A DNA stretch of 64,000 nucleotides from QANA01 sp963665505 (GCA_963665505.1 OY762275.1:868001-932000), one strand, 5' to 3'; numbered from the stretch's first letter, positions 52,247-60,550 are shown. Notes: generated from the letters alone by a model not told the origin. Made by a program: numbers and translations.

Positions 52247-52321
52247 GTTCAATTTTTATTCAATTTGTACTATTGACATTTAACAGTTCAATATAATATA
52301 CTGTTGATAAAGGAATTGAAC
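52247..52321. promoter_or_regulatory. Promoter and TTCAAT operator repeats of the second regulator/DUF2971 locus
   Basis: Promoter TTGACA (52273-52278), 18 bp, TATACT (52297-52302). Around it lie GTTCAAT (52247-52253), TTCAAT (52259-52264), GTTCAAT (52286-52292, within the spacer) and the inverted copy ATTGAAC (52315-52321). Copies inside and on both sides of the promoter point to autorepression by the HTH protein encoded next. Confidence 0.6.
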
Positions 52322-52332
52322 GGAGGATTATT

Positions 52333-53289
52333 ATGTCACGGCAGTTTGATGAATATAGGTCAGACCGGTTCGAGGTTCTGGGCGAAGAATACGCGCTCGT
52401 GAGTCCAGACTCATTCGAGGAACTGATGGATGCCCTACGTATTAGAAATATAATTCAGAATGATATCAACGGAATGATGCATGACGAGGACGACAGCGAG
52501 CTACAGAACATGCTAAGCACTCAAGAGGCGAATATTCAAGAATACATGGATAGCCTCGGTGATTTTGATAATAGCCTTCTTGTCAATAACATTAACTACC
52601 TTATAAAAAAGAACGGTATGCGTATTGGGGATCTTGAGAAGATGCTTGGAATCAGCGCTGGCTATATCTCTCGGACGGCGAAAGAAGGCTCCGGAAAAAA
52701 GATGAGCATTGATATCGTGTGGAAAATTGCTCAGTTGTTCGGAGTTGAACTGCGAATATTGCTGGATACCAACCTACAGATTCCGAATAAGAATTCGGAA
52801 CTCATGGCTAAGTTTCTCACGAAGCTGTGCCAACAGACCGAGGATAACAAAATTCAGTGGAATAACTGTGGCGGTGCATCGTGCTATTTGGAAGAGAGAT
52901 TTAAAACTCTCGGTCTCTTCAAAGAAGAGGTGAATGGCGCCGTAGTCTATACATGTGACCACATGAATCCGGATAGAAAATGGACGCTTGCAGATGACCT
53001 TTATACTTGTGATGATATAGTACCTGGCCGAGAGCTTGTAATGATTGGATTCGGTCTTCCCGAAGTTGATGATTCCTATTATCTGGATTTCATTTTTGTC
53101 TACCCTGAGACAGTCGATCACCAAACGGTCTATAGGTGGGAGCAGGTCTGCTATGTCAGCGATGACAAATTCAACATACTATCGCCATATGCAGAAGAAT
53201 TGATGGACCGTGTACAGCGCCAAGAACTTGACGTGCAAATCCCGGCACCAGCTAAAATTATGATTGCAAACTATTTGAAGTCGGTCTAG
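52333..53289 (+). CDS. HTH (XRE-type) regulator with N- and C-terminal extensions
   Basis: 318 residues, start ATG 52333 after CGGAGGA. A helix-turn-helix lies at about residues 82-143: LVNNINYLIKKNGMRIGDLE, KMLGISAGYISRTAKEGSGK, MSIDIVWKIAQLFGVELRIL. Residues 1-80 are acidic and may bind a partner; residues 155-318 form an unrecognised alpha/beta domain (LVMIGFGLPEVDDSYYLDFI) that could sense a ligand or hold the partner protein. The DUF2971 gene follows, so it is the likely regulator or antitoxin of that pair. Confidence 0.75.
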   Translation: MSRQFDEYRSDRFEVLGEEYALVSPDSFEELMDALRIRNIIQNDINGMMHDEDDSELQNMLSTQEANIQEYMDSLGDFDNSLLVNNINYLIKKNGMRIGDLEKMLGISAGYISRTAKEGSGKKMSIDIVWKIAQLFGVELRILLDTNLQIPNKNSELMAKFLTKLCQQTEDNKIQWNNCGGASCYLEERFKTLGLFKEEVNGAVVYTCDHMNPDRKWTLADDLYTCDDIVPGRELVMIGFGLPEVDDSYYLDFIFVYPETVDHQTVYRWEQVCYVSDDKFNILSPYAEELMDRVQRQELDVQIPAPAKIMIANYLKSV

Positions 53290-53408
53290 GACTAATGGGT
53301 CCCGCTGATGAAATGGTCGGATATGTCTGCAACATATCAGGCAGGGTAACACGAGCCCATGGGGAGACCCAAACAACAACAACTCAAATTTGCAAGGCGG
53401 TACTGATT

Positions 53409-54212
53409 ATGGCTAAAAGAAGATACGTGAAAGAAGCGCCCGTATGTATTGGACCCCGAAACCTGTTAGAACTTGCTGATAAAGTCATTGGACGTTACTT
53501 TAACCTATCCGGTTTTCTTAATATGTTGAAAACTTCAGAGTTGCGGTTTAATAAAATATCAAACTTTGAAGATAAGGCCGAGGGGGTTCCCCAATATAAA
53601 GAAATCATCGATGGTTTAGAACAATCTGAAAAAAATGTTAGTCCCGAATATGCGAAAAATAGAAAAGAGAATATAATAAAAACAATTGATAATTATTATG
53701 CTTCATGCTGGACAATGCGTGATCACGAGTCATACTTAATGTGGAAAAACTACACTAGTTTTAATGAAGGAGTTTTAGTCTTAACAACAGTGAAGCCGCT
53801 CATTCAATCAATTGATTTACAATCTTATGAAGAAATTAGCGATAATTCTTCTGACGGGATCGGAAAAATTGTACAATGCTTCTTTGGAGAAGTAGATTAT
53901 GATTACAAGTTAGAATATAGATCCGATCATATTAAAGCTTTTGGCAAGAGTAAATATTTCAGTGAGGAGAACGAGTTTCGCATCATTATTTATCATCATC
54001 CAATTATTGAAGAAAATGAATTGCGGCGTACTATAAAAAGCTTTTCTTTTATAAATAGTATTATTTGTTCACCCAAATCATCAATTGAGTTCTTAGATTT
54101 AATTAAACAAATCGCAATCAATTATTCCTTGCCGGAATCGTTAGTAAAGGAATCTGAAATGAAGCAAAATAACAGTGTTATCCTCAATGAATTCGTTGAA
54201 AGAAATCATTGA
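53409..54212 (+). CDS. DUF2971 protein paired with the HTH regulator
   Basis: 267 residues from ATG 53409 (AAGGCGG 8 bp upstream); an ATG at 53295, 5 bp after the regulator stop, would add 38 residues but has a weaker site. Core features: KVIGRYFNLSGFLNMLKTSE, LRFNKISNFEDKAEG, a central CWTMRDHESYLMWKNYTSFN, and YFSEENEFRIIIYHHP near the end. This is the DUF2971 pattern (Y-F start, L+F..., N-FED, W...W..Y, E.EFRI). Strongly AT-rich. Function unknown; the regulator-first arrangement repeats that of the 3.1-4.1 kb locus. Confidence 0.7.
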   Translation: MAKRRYVKEAPVCIGPRNLLELADKVIGRYFNLSGFLNMLKTSELRFNKISNFEDKAEGVPQYKEIIDGLEQSEKNVSPEYAKNRKENIIKTIDNYYASCWTMRDHESYLMWKNYTSFNEGVLVLTTVKPLIQSIDLQSYEEISDNSSDGIGKIVQCFFGEVDYDYKLEYRSDHIKAFGKSKYFSEENEFRIIIYHHPIIEENELRRTIKSFSFINSIICSPKSSIEFLDLIKQIAINYSLPESLVKESEMKQNNSVILNEFVERNH

Positions 54213-54320
54213 TTAACAAAATAAGATGCTATGTTCGCTACTCATATCCGCATACATACTAAGTTGGAATCCCTCCGCCAACCGTTTTATTGTATCTACT
54301 TTGGTTGTTTTAGCCAGAGA

Positions 54321-54348
54321 AAAACACACGCAAACGTGTGTTTTTTTT
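54321..54348 (+). terminator. Terminator of the DUF2971 locus
   Basis: AAAACACACG / CGTGTGTTTT stem, CAAA loop, eight T. It marks the right end of the AT-rich segment. Confidence 0.9.
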
Positions 54349-54423
54349 ATGCGCAAAATCTCCGCCGGCGATATCTGTTGCCGCCCACCCGCATAGGATA
54401 GAAAAGGAGGGAGGGGGAAAAAC

Positions 54424-54921
54424 ATGTTCGGAAAACCCGGTTATACGGGACGGTTTGCAAAAAAGATGCTGACGTGGCCCGACGCGGTGGCCAAGATACA
54501 GGGGGCGCCCGACCAGCCCGGCCTGTACGGCACGGTTTCTTTCTACCGGATGCTGCGCGGAACGTTGGTGGTGGCGGAGATCTTCGGCCTACCGTACACG
54601 GCGGCGCCCTGTTCGGGGGCGGTGTACGGGTTCCATATCCATGCGGGCACGAGCTGTACGGGCGACGAAGCGGATCCGTTCAGGGACGCGCTCGGACACT
54701 ACGACCCGGGCGGCTGTCCGCACCCGCACCACGCCGGCGACCTGCCGCCGCTGCTGGGGAACAAAGGATATGCATGGAGCGCGTTTTTGACCGACCGGTT
54801 CACAGTGGGGGAAATTATCGGACGCACGGTGATCATCCATGCGCGGCCCGATGATTTTACGACGCAGCCGGCGGGCAACGCGGGGGCGAGGATCGCCTGC
54901 GGGGTGATACTGGAAACATAA
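54424..54921 (+). CDS. Cu/Zn superoxide dismutase-family protein
   Basis: 165 residues from ATG 54424 (AAAAGGAGGGAGGGGG upstream, unusually long). Metal ligands are visible: FHIHAGTSC (two His), GHYDPGG, PHPHHAGDLPP (His and Asp for Zn) and VIIHARPDD (His), with the conserved Arg in GARIACGVI. There is no signal peptide, so it would be cytosolic, unlike most bacterial Cu/Zn SODs. A real dismutase needs both metals; activity is inferred. Confidence 0.82.
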   Translation: MFGKPGYTGRFAKKMLTWPDAVAKIQGAPDQPGLYGTVSFYRMLRGTLVVAEIFGLPYTAAPCSGAVYGFHIHAGTSCTGDEADPFRDALGHYDPGGCPHPHHAGDLPPLLGNKGYAWSAFLTDRFTVGEIIGRTVIIHARPDDFTTQPAGNAGARIACGVILET

Positions 54922-54978
54922 CGCCGCCGCTGCTTTTTACAGGAGAAAGCGTCCGCTGCGGGCGCAAACGGAGAAAAC

Positions 54979-55020
54979 AAAAAAAGGGAGCGCGTCCGGC
55001 CGGGCGCGCTCCCTTTTTTT
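54979..55020. terminator. Bidirectional terminator
   Basis: AAAAAGGGAGCGCG / CGCGCTCCCTTTTT stem between converging genes, with A-run and T-run on its two sides. Confidence 0.92.
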
Positions 55021-55022
55021 GC

Positions 55023-55730
55023 TCACAGGAAAAAACGCCTGCGGAATTCGTCTTTCAGGCGGATCCGCCGGTTCAAAAGCAGCGCCGATACACCGAGAAT
55101 CACGCAGGGGATCAGCGGATAGATCGACCAGTTCAGCAAAAATACGACGCCGGTGTGATATTGGTTGAGGATAAGTTCTAAAAATACGAGGAACAGCCCG
55201 GCGGCGAAAAAAACGCAGGCGGTGCGCACCAGCCCGCCCATCCGTTTGTTCATGTGGAAGATGCCGGTCAGGGCCACTAGGAAAAAGCCGGCGGAAAGGC
55301 AGATGGGCATGCCCAACCGCAGGAACCACTGCCCGCCCGAGACAAACTCGATCAGCTTGAGATAAAGCAGCGTGCCCACGGTATCGATGGAAAGAAGGAC
55401 GGGCAGCGTGGTTTTATTGGTTATATAGGGGAAAAGCGCATAGAGGAACAAGAGCCCCAGCGCGCCCCCTACCAGCAGCGACCAGGACAGGCCGCCGTCG
55501 AGCAGATCGCAGAACAGGCACAAAAACAACGGAATCAGCATGAGCAGCGAAGAAAAGGCCGCAAGATAACGGCTATCGATATGGCTTTGCAGGTTTTCCA
55601 TGCGGGAAGGATAAGGCGTCATCGCCGGCTCTACCCAGGGCGCGGCCGGGTTTTTCACCTCGACCCCGCAGAGGGGACAGCGTTTTTCGGAAGGCGCCAG
55701 CTCTACGCCGCAGTTCACACAATAAGACAT
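55023..55730 (-). CDS. Zinc-ribbon membrane protein (DUF6320-like)
   Basis: 235 residues. N-terminal zinc ribbon MSYCVNCGVELAPSEKRCPL with CGV (two CxxC pairs), then a linker with MTPYPSRMENLQSHI and about seven membrane helices. The combination is known in Clostridia next to acyltransferase/esterase genes. It starts 1 bp after the stop of the acyltransferase gene, so the three genes are one operon. Function unknown. Confidence 0.7.
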   Translation of the reverse strand: MSYCVNCGVELAPSEKRCPLCGVEVKNPAAPWVEPAMTPYPSRMENLQSHIDSRYLAAFSSLLMLIPLFLCLFCDLLDGGLSWSLLVGGALGLLFLYALFPYITNKTTLPVLLSIDTVGTLLYLKLIEFVSGGQWFLRLGMPICLSAGFFLVALTGIFHMNKRMGGLVRTACVFFAAGLFLVFLELILNQYHTGVVFLLNWSIYPLIPCVILGVSALLLNRRIRLKDEFRRRFFL

Positions 55731-55731
55731 A

Positions 55732-57018
55732 TTACCACCTCTGATTGCTTTCTATCAGGACGGGGACGCCCAGCCGGACCAGCCGGGTAAAAAATTCGTG
55801 TTCGACCCAGGATTCTTTGATCCGCCGGGTAAAACTCAGCCGGAGCGTGTCCTTGTACGTTACCGCACCGCAGGAGACGCGGTTGCGGGAAAGCGGGCCC
55901 AGCATGAAACCTATAGCACCCACGTAGGCCTCCATTGCCGGGGGCAGCCGGACCGGGCCAAGGTTGGAAAACGTGGTCGAAGTCTTTCGTTCCCCCACCA
56001 TTTGGAAAACGATCTTCATCATGATATTTTTTAAAAACAGGGGTGTGGCCCGCAGCAATTTGTTCTGTTCGGTCTTGACGTTGGTGGAGAATTTGGCGCT
56101 CAGGAATTTCTCGTTGACCTCGCTGCCCATGAAATGGTGCACGGCCACGAGCACTTCGTCGAACGAATATTCGCCGTAGCGGGGGTCTACCCCGGGGTTG
56201 ACATAACTGGAAAAATTCCGGAGGGTATGCGTCGGGAAGAAGCGGCGCAGGTTGACGGGCACGCTGACTTTGACCGGCCGCCACTTCCGTTTGCGGCGGA
56301 CGTAGTGCTGCTGCAGGGCAAGGATGGAAAGGATGAGTACGGAGGCGAGGTATTCGGTCAGCGTCACGCCTTTTTCACGGGCGCGGGTGAGCAGGTCTCC
56401 AACGGGTATGCTGCCCGTCACGACGTTGACGAACCCGGCAGGTTCGTCCGTGCCGCGGATGCAGAAAGCGTTTTCTTCCGCACGGCTGCGCGTGATGCCG
56501 GTGGCGTAGTGGACGAAGCTGTCTTCGGATTCTTCCGGCAGGGGCGGGAGAGTGCAATCGAGTATATCCGCGCCGCGGGGGATATCGGCGCCGTATTTGA
56601 GCCGCAGATATTCGGCGACCAGTGTTTTCAGGAAAACAAGGCCGCCCGTACCGTCGGTCAGCACATGGAAGATCTCGACGGCTATGCGCTTCTGGTGATA
56701 GCGCACGCGGAAGCCAAAGCCTTTGTTCTGCTTGAATTTTATGCGCACGCAGGGATTGGCAACGTCGGGCTGCACGTCGGGCGCGCCTTCATTTTCTTCC
56801 AGGTAATACCAGAAAAGCCCGCGCCGCAGTTTGAGCGAAAACGTATAGAAGCGGGCCAGCACACTTTTCTGCGCCTGCGCCAATATTTGCGGATCGACCG
56901 GCTCCTTTAGCGTGGCCGAAAGGCGGAAAAGGGCGATCCACTTGCGGCTTTTGGCCGCGGGATATATTTTGGCTGCGTTGTCCAGCCGTATCCACTTTTT
57001 CTGAACGGTATCCATCAT
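55732..57018 (-). CDS. Condensation/alcohol acetyltransferase-like acyltransferase
   Basis: About 428 residues from the ATG at 57016-57018 (the next ATG is equally possible), overlapping the esterase stop as TAATG. The catalytic HxxxDG motif of condensation-type acyltransferases is in EIFHVLTDGTGGLVFLKTLV (around residue 115). The C-terminal half has VSVPVNLRRFFPTHTLRNFS and TSTTFSNLGPVRLPPAMEAY, the DFG-like region. The family covers alcohol acetyltransferases and related CoA-dependent acyltransferases; the acceptor is unknown. Confidence 0.75.
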   Translation of the reverse strand: MMDTVQKKWIRLDNAAKIYPAAKSRKWIALFRLSATLKEPVDPQILAQAQKSVLARFYTFSLKLRRGLFWYYLEENEGAPDVQPDVANPCVRIKFKQNKGFGFRVRYHQKRIAVEIFHVLTDGTGGLVFLKTLVAEYLRLKYGADIPRGADILDCTLPPLPEESEDSFVHYATGITRSRAEENAFCIRGTDEPAGFVNVVTGSIPVGDLLTRAREKGVTLTEYLASVLILSILALQQHYVRRKRKWRPVKVSVPVNLRRFFPTHTLRNFSSYVNPGVDPRYGEYSFDEVLVAVHHFMGSEVNEKFLSAKFSTNVKTEQNKLLRATPLFLKNIMMKIVFQMVGERKTSTTFSNLGPVRLPPAMEAYVGAIGFMLGPLSRNRVSCGAVTYKDTLRLSFTRRIKESWVEHEFFTRLVRLGVPVLIESNQRW

Positions 57019-57914
57019 TATATGTTCGCTTCCAGTAAAAATTCCTTTATGCGCGCGAGCGCAGCCGCGGATTCCGCGATCCCGAAAAGGATGTAGACAT
57101 GCCACATGCCCTCTGCGATGTGCAATTCGCAGGGACTGCCCGCATGGTTCAGCTTATAGGCGATCGTTACGGAATCGTCCAACAGCAGTTCGTTGCCGCC
57201 TGCGAACAGGAGCGAGGGCGGCAGCCCGGCCACATCGGCAAAGACCGGGGAGACCAGCGGATCGGCCTGCCGGCCGTATGCGTACAGGCTGGCCTGCAGC
57301 GACAGTGTATTTTTGAAAAGCGTCGGGTCTTTCCGCTTGTTGTAAAGGTAGGAAAAGCCCGAAAGCGTGAGGTCTGTCCAAGGGGAAAACGCGACGATCC
57401 TGCCCGGCTGGGGCAGGCCCAGCTCTTTTAGCCGCACGCACAGGCAGAAAGCAAGCCCGCCGCCGGCGGATTCTCCCACGACGGCGACATGCTCCGGGGA
57501 AATACCCTGTTCTTCCAGCATATAACGGTAACAAAAGACCGCGTCTTCCAGCGCCGCAGGGAACGGGTGCTCGGGCGCCAAGCGATACGCCGCGCACAGC
57601 ACGCGCCGCCCCGTGTATTCGGAAAGGATGCCGCCGAAGCCGCGCGCGTATTCCAGATTGCCCGAGGTATAGCTGCCGCCGTGCAGGTACAAGATCACAC
57701 CGGGCAAGATCTCCGCCTGGGCCGGTGTGGCCCAACTGGCGGAAAAAAGCGGAAAATCGACGTCGGTAAAATGGACTTTACCCTGCTGCACCCTTGCGCA
57801 CAGTGCCCCGATCCTATCCTGCGTTTTGCGGTGTGTTTCTATACTGGTATTTTTCAGAAAAGGTTTGACTGCATGCAGTTGCAGCCGCAGAAGAGCAGAC
57901 CGTAAAGGTAGCAT
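57018..57914 (-). CDS. Alpha/beta hydrolase, HSL-type esterase
   Basis: 298 residues from the ATG at 57912-57914 (GGGAGGA 5 bp upstream). Oxyanion motif YLHGGSYTSGN, nucleophile Ser in VVGESAGGGLAFCL, late Asp near GGNELLLDD and His in EGMWHVYILFG. Belongs to the hormone-sensitive-lipase-like esterases. It is first in the operon with the acyltransferase and the zinc-ribbon membrane protein; together they may make and remodel an acylated metabolite (inference). Confidence 0.85.
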   Translation of the reverse strand: MLPLRSALLRLQLHAVKPFLKNTSIETHRKTQDRIGALCARVQQGKVHFTDVDFPLFSASWATPAQAEILPGVILYLHGGSYTSGNLEYARGFGGILSEYTGRRVLCAAYRLAPEHPFPAALEDAVFCYRYMLEEQGISPEHVAVVGESAGGGLAFCLCVRLKELGLPQPGRIVAFSPWTDLTLSGFSYLYNKRKDPTLFKNTLSLQASLYAYGRQADPLVSPVFADVAGLPPSLLFAGGNELLLDDSVTIAYKLNHAGSPCELHIAEGMWHVYILFGIAESAAALARIKEFLLEANI

Positions 57915-58259
57915 AAGATCCTCCCGTTGTTTTTGTATATCCGCCGGCAAAATGCGCGCGTATAAAAGCCCGTGATCCCATATATTTTTTATTATATAGG
58001 AAAGTGGGTGTCTAGGAAAGGGAAAAACGGGAAAAATTCTGAAAACGCCGGGCGAGCCCGGCCGGGCTCCCGACGGGAGGCCGCTTTTTATGCGGTTTCC
58101 GCCATTTTGGCCGATATGGGCCCGCGCGAATACAAACGCAGCCTGCCGGGGACAGCCCCGGCGACAGCGCCCGGCAAAGGGCGCGGCGCATGCGGGACGC
58201 CGGATACTTACCCGGGCAGAGAGGATTAAGACAGGGCCATATGCTTAGAAAATGCGGGC
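57915..58259. other. GC-rich intergenic DNA, no gene seen
   Basis: Contains several short GC-rich inverted repeats (for example near 58050-58070) but no open frame with a ribosome-binding site on either strand. Confidence 0.45.
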
Positions 58260-58289
58260 AAAAAGGAAGCCTCCGCAGGGCGGAGGCTT
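58260..58289 (-). terminator. Terminator of the DUF6385-like operon
   Basis: AAGCCTCCGC / GCGGAGGCTT 10-bp stem; on the minus strand it is followed by CCTTTTTG. Confidence 0.8.
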
Positions 58290-58322
58290 GGAAAAAAGCG
58301 TATAAGGGACAAAGGCAAAGGC

Positions 58323-59345
58323 TTAATGCTGTGCCTGGAAGCAGGAAATGACCGTGGTGGCGGCTGACCCGCCGGTCAGAACGAAACGTGCGTAATGCAT
58401 GAAATGCGTTACGGTAATGGAAGCGCTGGCACCGGCGGCGACACTGATGACCGTGCCGGTATCGTTCAGCCAGTTGGAGTCATCGGGGCTGATCTGTACC
58501 ACGATCGTTACGGTCTGGGTGATGGGGATAGTGCCCGTGTTCTTCAGGAACCAGCCATACGAGGTTTCCTGGGAGATATCCATGGAGTCCGAGTTGATGA
58601 TTTCGGCGATCCCGACGGATTTGCTCGTCAGGGGCGTCGCACCGCCGAAAGAGTCCTCATCGGTAAAAACGATGTTGTTCTGGACGGAAAAAGCAGACGC
58701 GCCGTTGATGACGCCGACATCGTTGGTGATGGTAGTGACCGTATCGACGGTGCCGATATCGAGATCGGACGCGCCGTTGACGACACCGACATCGCCGGTG
58801 ATGCTGCCCAGTGTGGTGACTGTATCGACGGTACCGATATCGAGATCGGACGCGCCGTTGACGACGCCGACATCGCCGGTGATGCTGCCCAGTGTGGTGA
58901 CTGTATCGACGGTACCGATATCGAGATCGGACGCGCCGTTGACGACACCGACATCGCCGGTGATGCTGCCCAGTGTGGTGACTGTATCGACGGTACCGAT
59001 ATCGAGATCAGACGCGCCGTTGACGACGCCGACATCGTTGGTGATGGTAGTGACCGTATCGACGGTGCCGATATCTAGATCGGATGCGCCGTTGACGACA
59101 CCGACATCGCCGGTGATGCTGCCCAGTGTGGTGACCGTATCGACGGTGCCGATATCGAAATCGGTCGTGCCGTTGACGACACTGACATCGCCTGTGATAG
59201 CGTCGACGTCTACTTCGCCCGTTACGGCGATCTGACCGGCATCATCTACCTGCAGCGGTGCTATCTCTGAACTGACGTTATCCCAAACGTATATTTGACT
59301 TTTTAGTTGGCCGGGGGAATCTTGGAATATAGGCATTCCTGGCAT
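58323..59345 (-). CDS. DUF6385-like protein with 27-residue repeat array, possible spore-surface fibre
   Basis: 340 residues, start after AAAGGAGTG. Residues 1-51 form a head; ~52-207 are six repeats of the form GDVGVVNGASDLDIGTVDTV + TTLGSIT (27 residues) or TTIT (24), in the order long, short, long, long, long, short; a degenerate seventh ends at ~224. Residues ~225-340 form a beta-rich domain (SYGWFLKNTGTIPITQTVTI) that resembles the end of the neighbouring protein. No signal peptide. DUF6385-type proteins are mostly found in sporeformers; a spore-surface role is an inference supported by a sigma-K-like promoter upstream of the operon. Confidence 0.7.
   Translation of the reverse strand: MPGMPIFQDSPGQLKSQIYVWDNVSSEIAPLQVDDAGQIAVTGEVDVDAITGDVSVVNGTTDFDIGTVDTVTTLGSITGDVGVVNGASDLDIGTVDTVTTITNDVGVVNGASDLDIGTVDTVTTLGSITGDVGVVNGASDLDIGTVDTVTTLGSITGDVGVVNGASDLDIGTVDTVTTLGSITGDVGVVNGASDLDIGTVDTVTTITNDVGVINGASAFSVQNNIVFTDEDSFGGATPLTSKSVGIAEIINSDSMDISQETSYGWFLKNTGTIPITQTVTIVVQISPDDSNWLNDTGTVISVAAGASASITVTHFMHYARFVLTGGSAATTVISCFQAQH
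58690..59215 (-). repeat. Tandem coding repeat array of 81-bp and 72-bp units
   Basis: The phrase GTGAC[CT]GTATCGACGGT recurs at 58735, 58816, 58897, 58978, 59050 and 59131, giving unit lengths 81, 81, 81, 72 and 81 bp. Neighbouring units differ by only one to a few bases. They encode 27- or 24-residue protein repeats. Confidence 0.92.
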
Positions 59346-59404
59346 TTGTGTATCACTCCTTTATTGCATTGCTTTTTTGCGCGGCAGCGGAAGAAACCGC
59401 CGCT

Positions 59405-60154
59405 TCAGCGTGTGCCCTGGAACCATATCAATATGGGTTCCGGCGTGCCGCCGACACTCAGGAACGCTGCGCGCACAAAGCGGCTTGCCCTGAGGGGCGC
59501 AATGTAATTTGTCTGCCCGCCCTCAATAAGGATAGGCCCTGCGTCCGATGCAGAGAGTATCCCGTCGGGGCTGACTTCTGTAGTTATCCGTACGGTCCCG
59601 ATGCCGCGGTTTTCGACGAAAAAGCCGCTGGTCTTAAGGGACATGTTTTCGATCCAGGCAGTATGAGAGATAGTGTCCGTAGCAGTGTATTCTTCTATGA
59701 TATCGACGATGTTGTCGTCTTCCTGCCCGACCGTGATGACAAGGACGGGCGGCCTGCCGGACGGGAAAGCCCCGAACCTGCGCAGGGCGCAGCAGTTGCC
59801 CGATACCTGGGCGTACGCATAGAGCGTAACCGGGACGCCGCCTTCCAGCGCGCCGGCAACGTCCCAAGCATAGACGCCGCGGCCCCGTACCGGCGTACAG
59901 GCGCCGCTTTGCCCGATGCAGACGTTAATTTGCCGCTGTGCGCCGCAGGTGCCGACACAGTTCATATGCAGCTTTGCGTCTGCGATCCATTCCCCCGGTG
60001 CGAGCGCAATCATGGGGAAGGTGAGCAGCGCGTAATAATCGACGACGGCGCATCTGTCCTGCAGATACCGGCCGATAAAGATCTGCCCGGGAAATTCCCG
60101 CTCCAGGCTGTTCAGCGTTTTGACTTCTGTAGGATAAATATGCAGTGTGTGCAT
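59405..60154 (-). CDS. DUF6385-like protein
   Basis: 249 residues. The first half (LHIYPTEVKTLNSLEREFPG, YALLTFPMIALAPGEWIADA) resembles DNRLRE/surface-coat-type beta modules with Cys residues (CVGTCGAQRQINVCIGQSGA). The C-terminal ~90 residues (GFFVENRGIGTVRITTEVSP, ASRFVRAAFLSVGGTPEPIL) are homologous in layout to the end of the repeat protein. No signal peptide. First gene of the two-gene operon, 59 bp before the repeat protein. Confidence 0.65.
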   Translation of the reverse strand: MHTLHIYPTEVKTLNSLEREFPGQIFIGRYLQDRCAVVDYYALLTFPMIALAPGEWIADAKLHMNCVGTCGAQRQINVCIGQSGACTPVRGRGVYAWDVAGALEGGVPVTLYAYAQVSGNCCALRRFGAFPSGRPPVLVITVGQEDDNIVDIIEEYTATDTISHTAWIENMSLKTSGFFVENRGIGTVRITTEVSPDGILSASDAGPILIEGGQTNYIAPLRASRFVRAAFLSVGGTPEPILIWFQGTR

Positions 60155-60214
60155 GCTATCACATCCATCCGTTTATAATCGTTTATCGTTTTTTTGTTTT
60201 GCGCGTACATGCGC

Positions 60215-60240
60215 GGGGGCAGCGAATAACGGCTGCCCCC
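60215..60240 (-). promoter_or_regulatory. Strong hairpin in the leader of the DUF6385-like operon
   Basis: GGGGGCAGC / GCTGCCCCC perfect 9-bp stem, 8-base loop, no T-run on either side. It lies in the long leader between the sigma-K-like promoter and the start codon. Confidence 0.45.
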
Positions 60241-60292
60241 TACCGCCCCGCACGCGATGTACCGCCGGCCGGCGCGAAAAGAGCGTGTGTTA

Positions 60293-60322
60293 TACTATAT
60301 GAGGGATATATATTAGTTTGTT
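60293..60322 (-). promoter_or_regulatory. Sigma-K-like promoter of the DUF6385-like operon
   Basis: On the minus strand: AACA (60319-60322), 17 bp, CATATAGTA (60293-60301), matching the mother-cell sigma-K pattern (AC at -35, CATAnnnTA at -10). The same 11-bp phrase TCATATAGTAT recurs at 60399-60409. Confidence 0.45.
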
Positions 60323-60550
60323 CCTATATTCGGATACTTTTCCGCATATTTTTACAGACCGTGATCCATACGGCGGATACGGGAAAAATTTCACTATGAT
60401 ACTATATGAAAGAATGGTATATTGGTTCTGGGAAACCTGCATTGTTTACAAATATACGCGGCCGGCATACTGCGTGCGGCTGTGCGCTTTTTTGACATGC
60501 ATGTTTCATCCGGCGGGCCCGCCGGTCCCCTAAAGAAAGAGAGGCGTCTT
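60323..60550. other. Intergenic DNA between the DUF6385-like operon and the GNAT gene
   Basis: AT-rich first half with the second TCATATAGTAT copy. No gene supported before ATG 60551. Confidence 0.4.

Noticed and set aside
58690..59215. CRISPR-like regular repeats
   Set aside because: The 72/81-bp periodicity is coding; repeats are contiguous without unique spacers and encode a protein repeat.
58399..59235. Open plus-strand frames over the repeat array
   Set aside because: The repeat unit is open in several frames because its length is a multiple of three; only the minus strand has a ribosome-binding site, a non-repeat head and a C-terminal domain.
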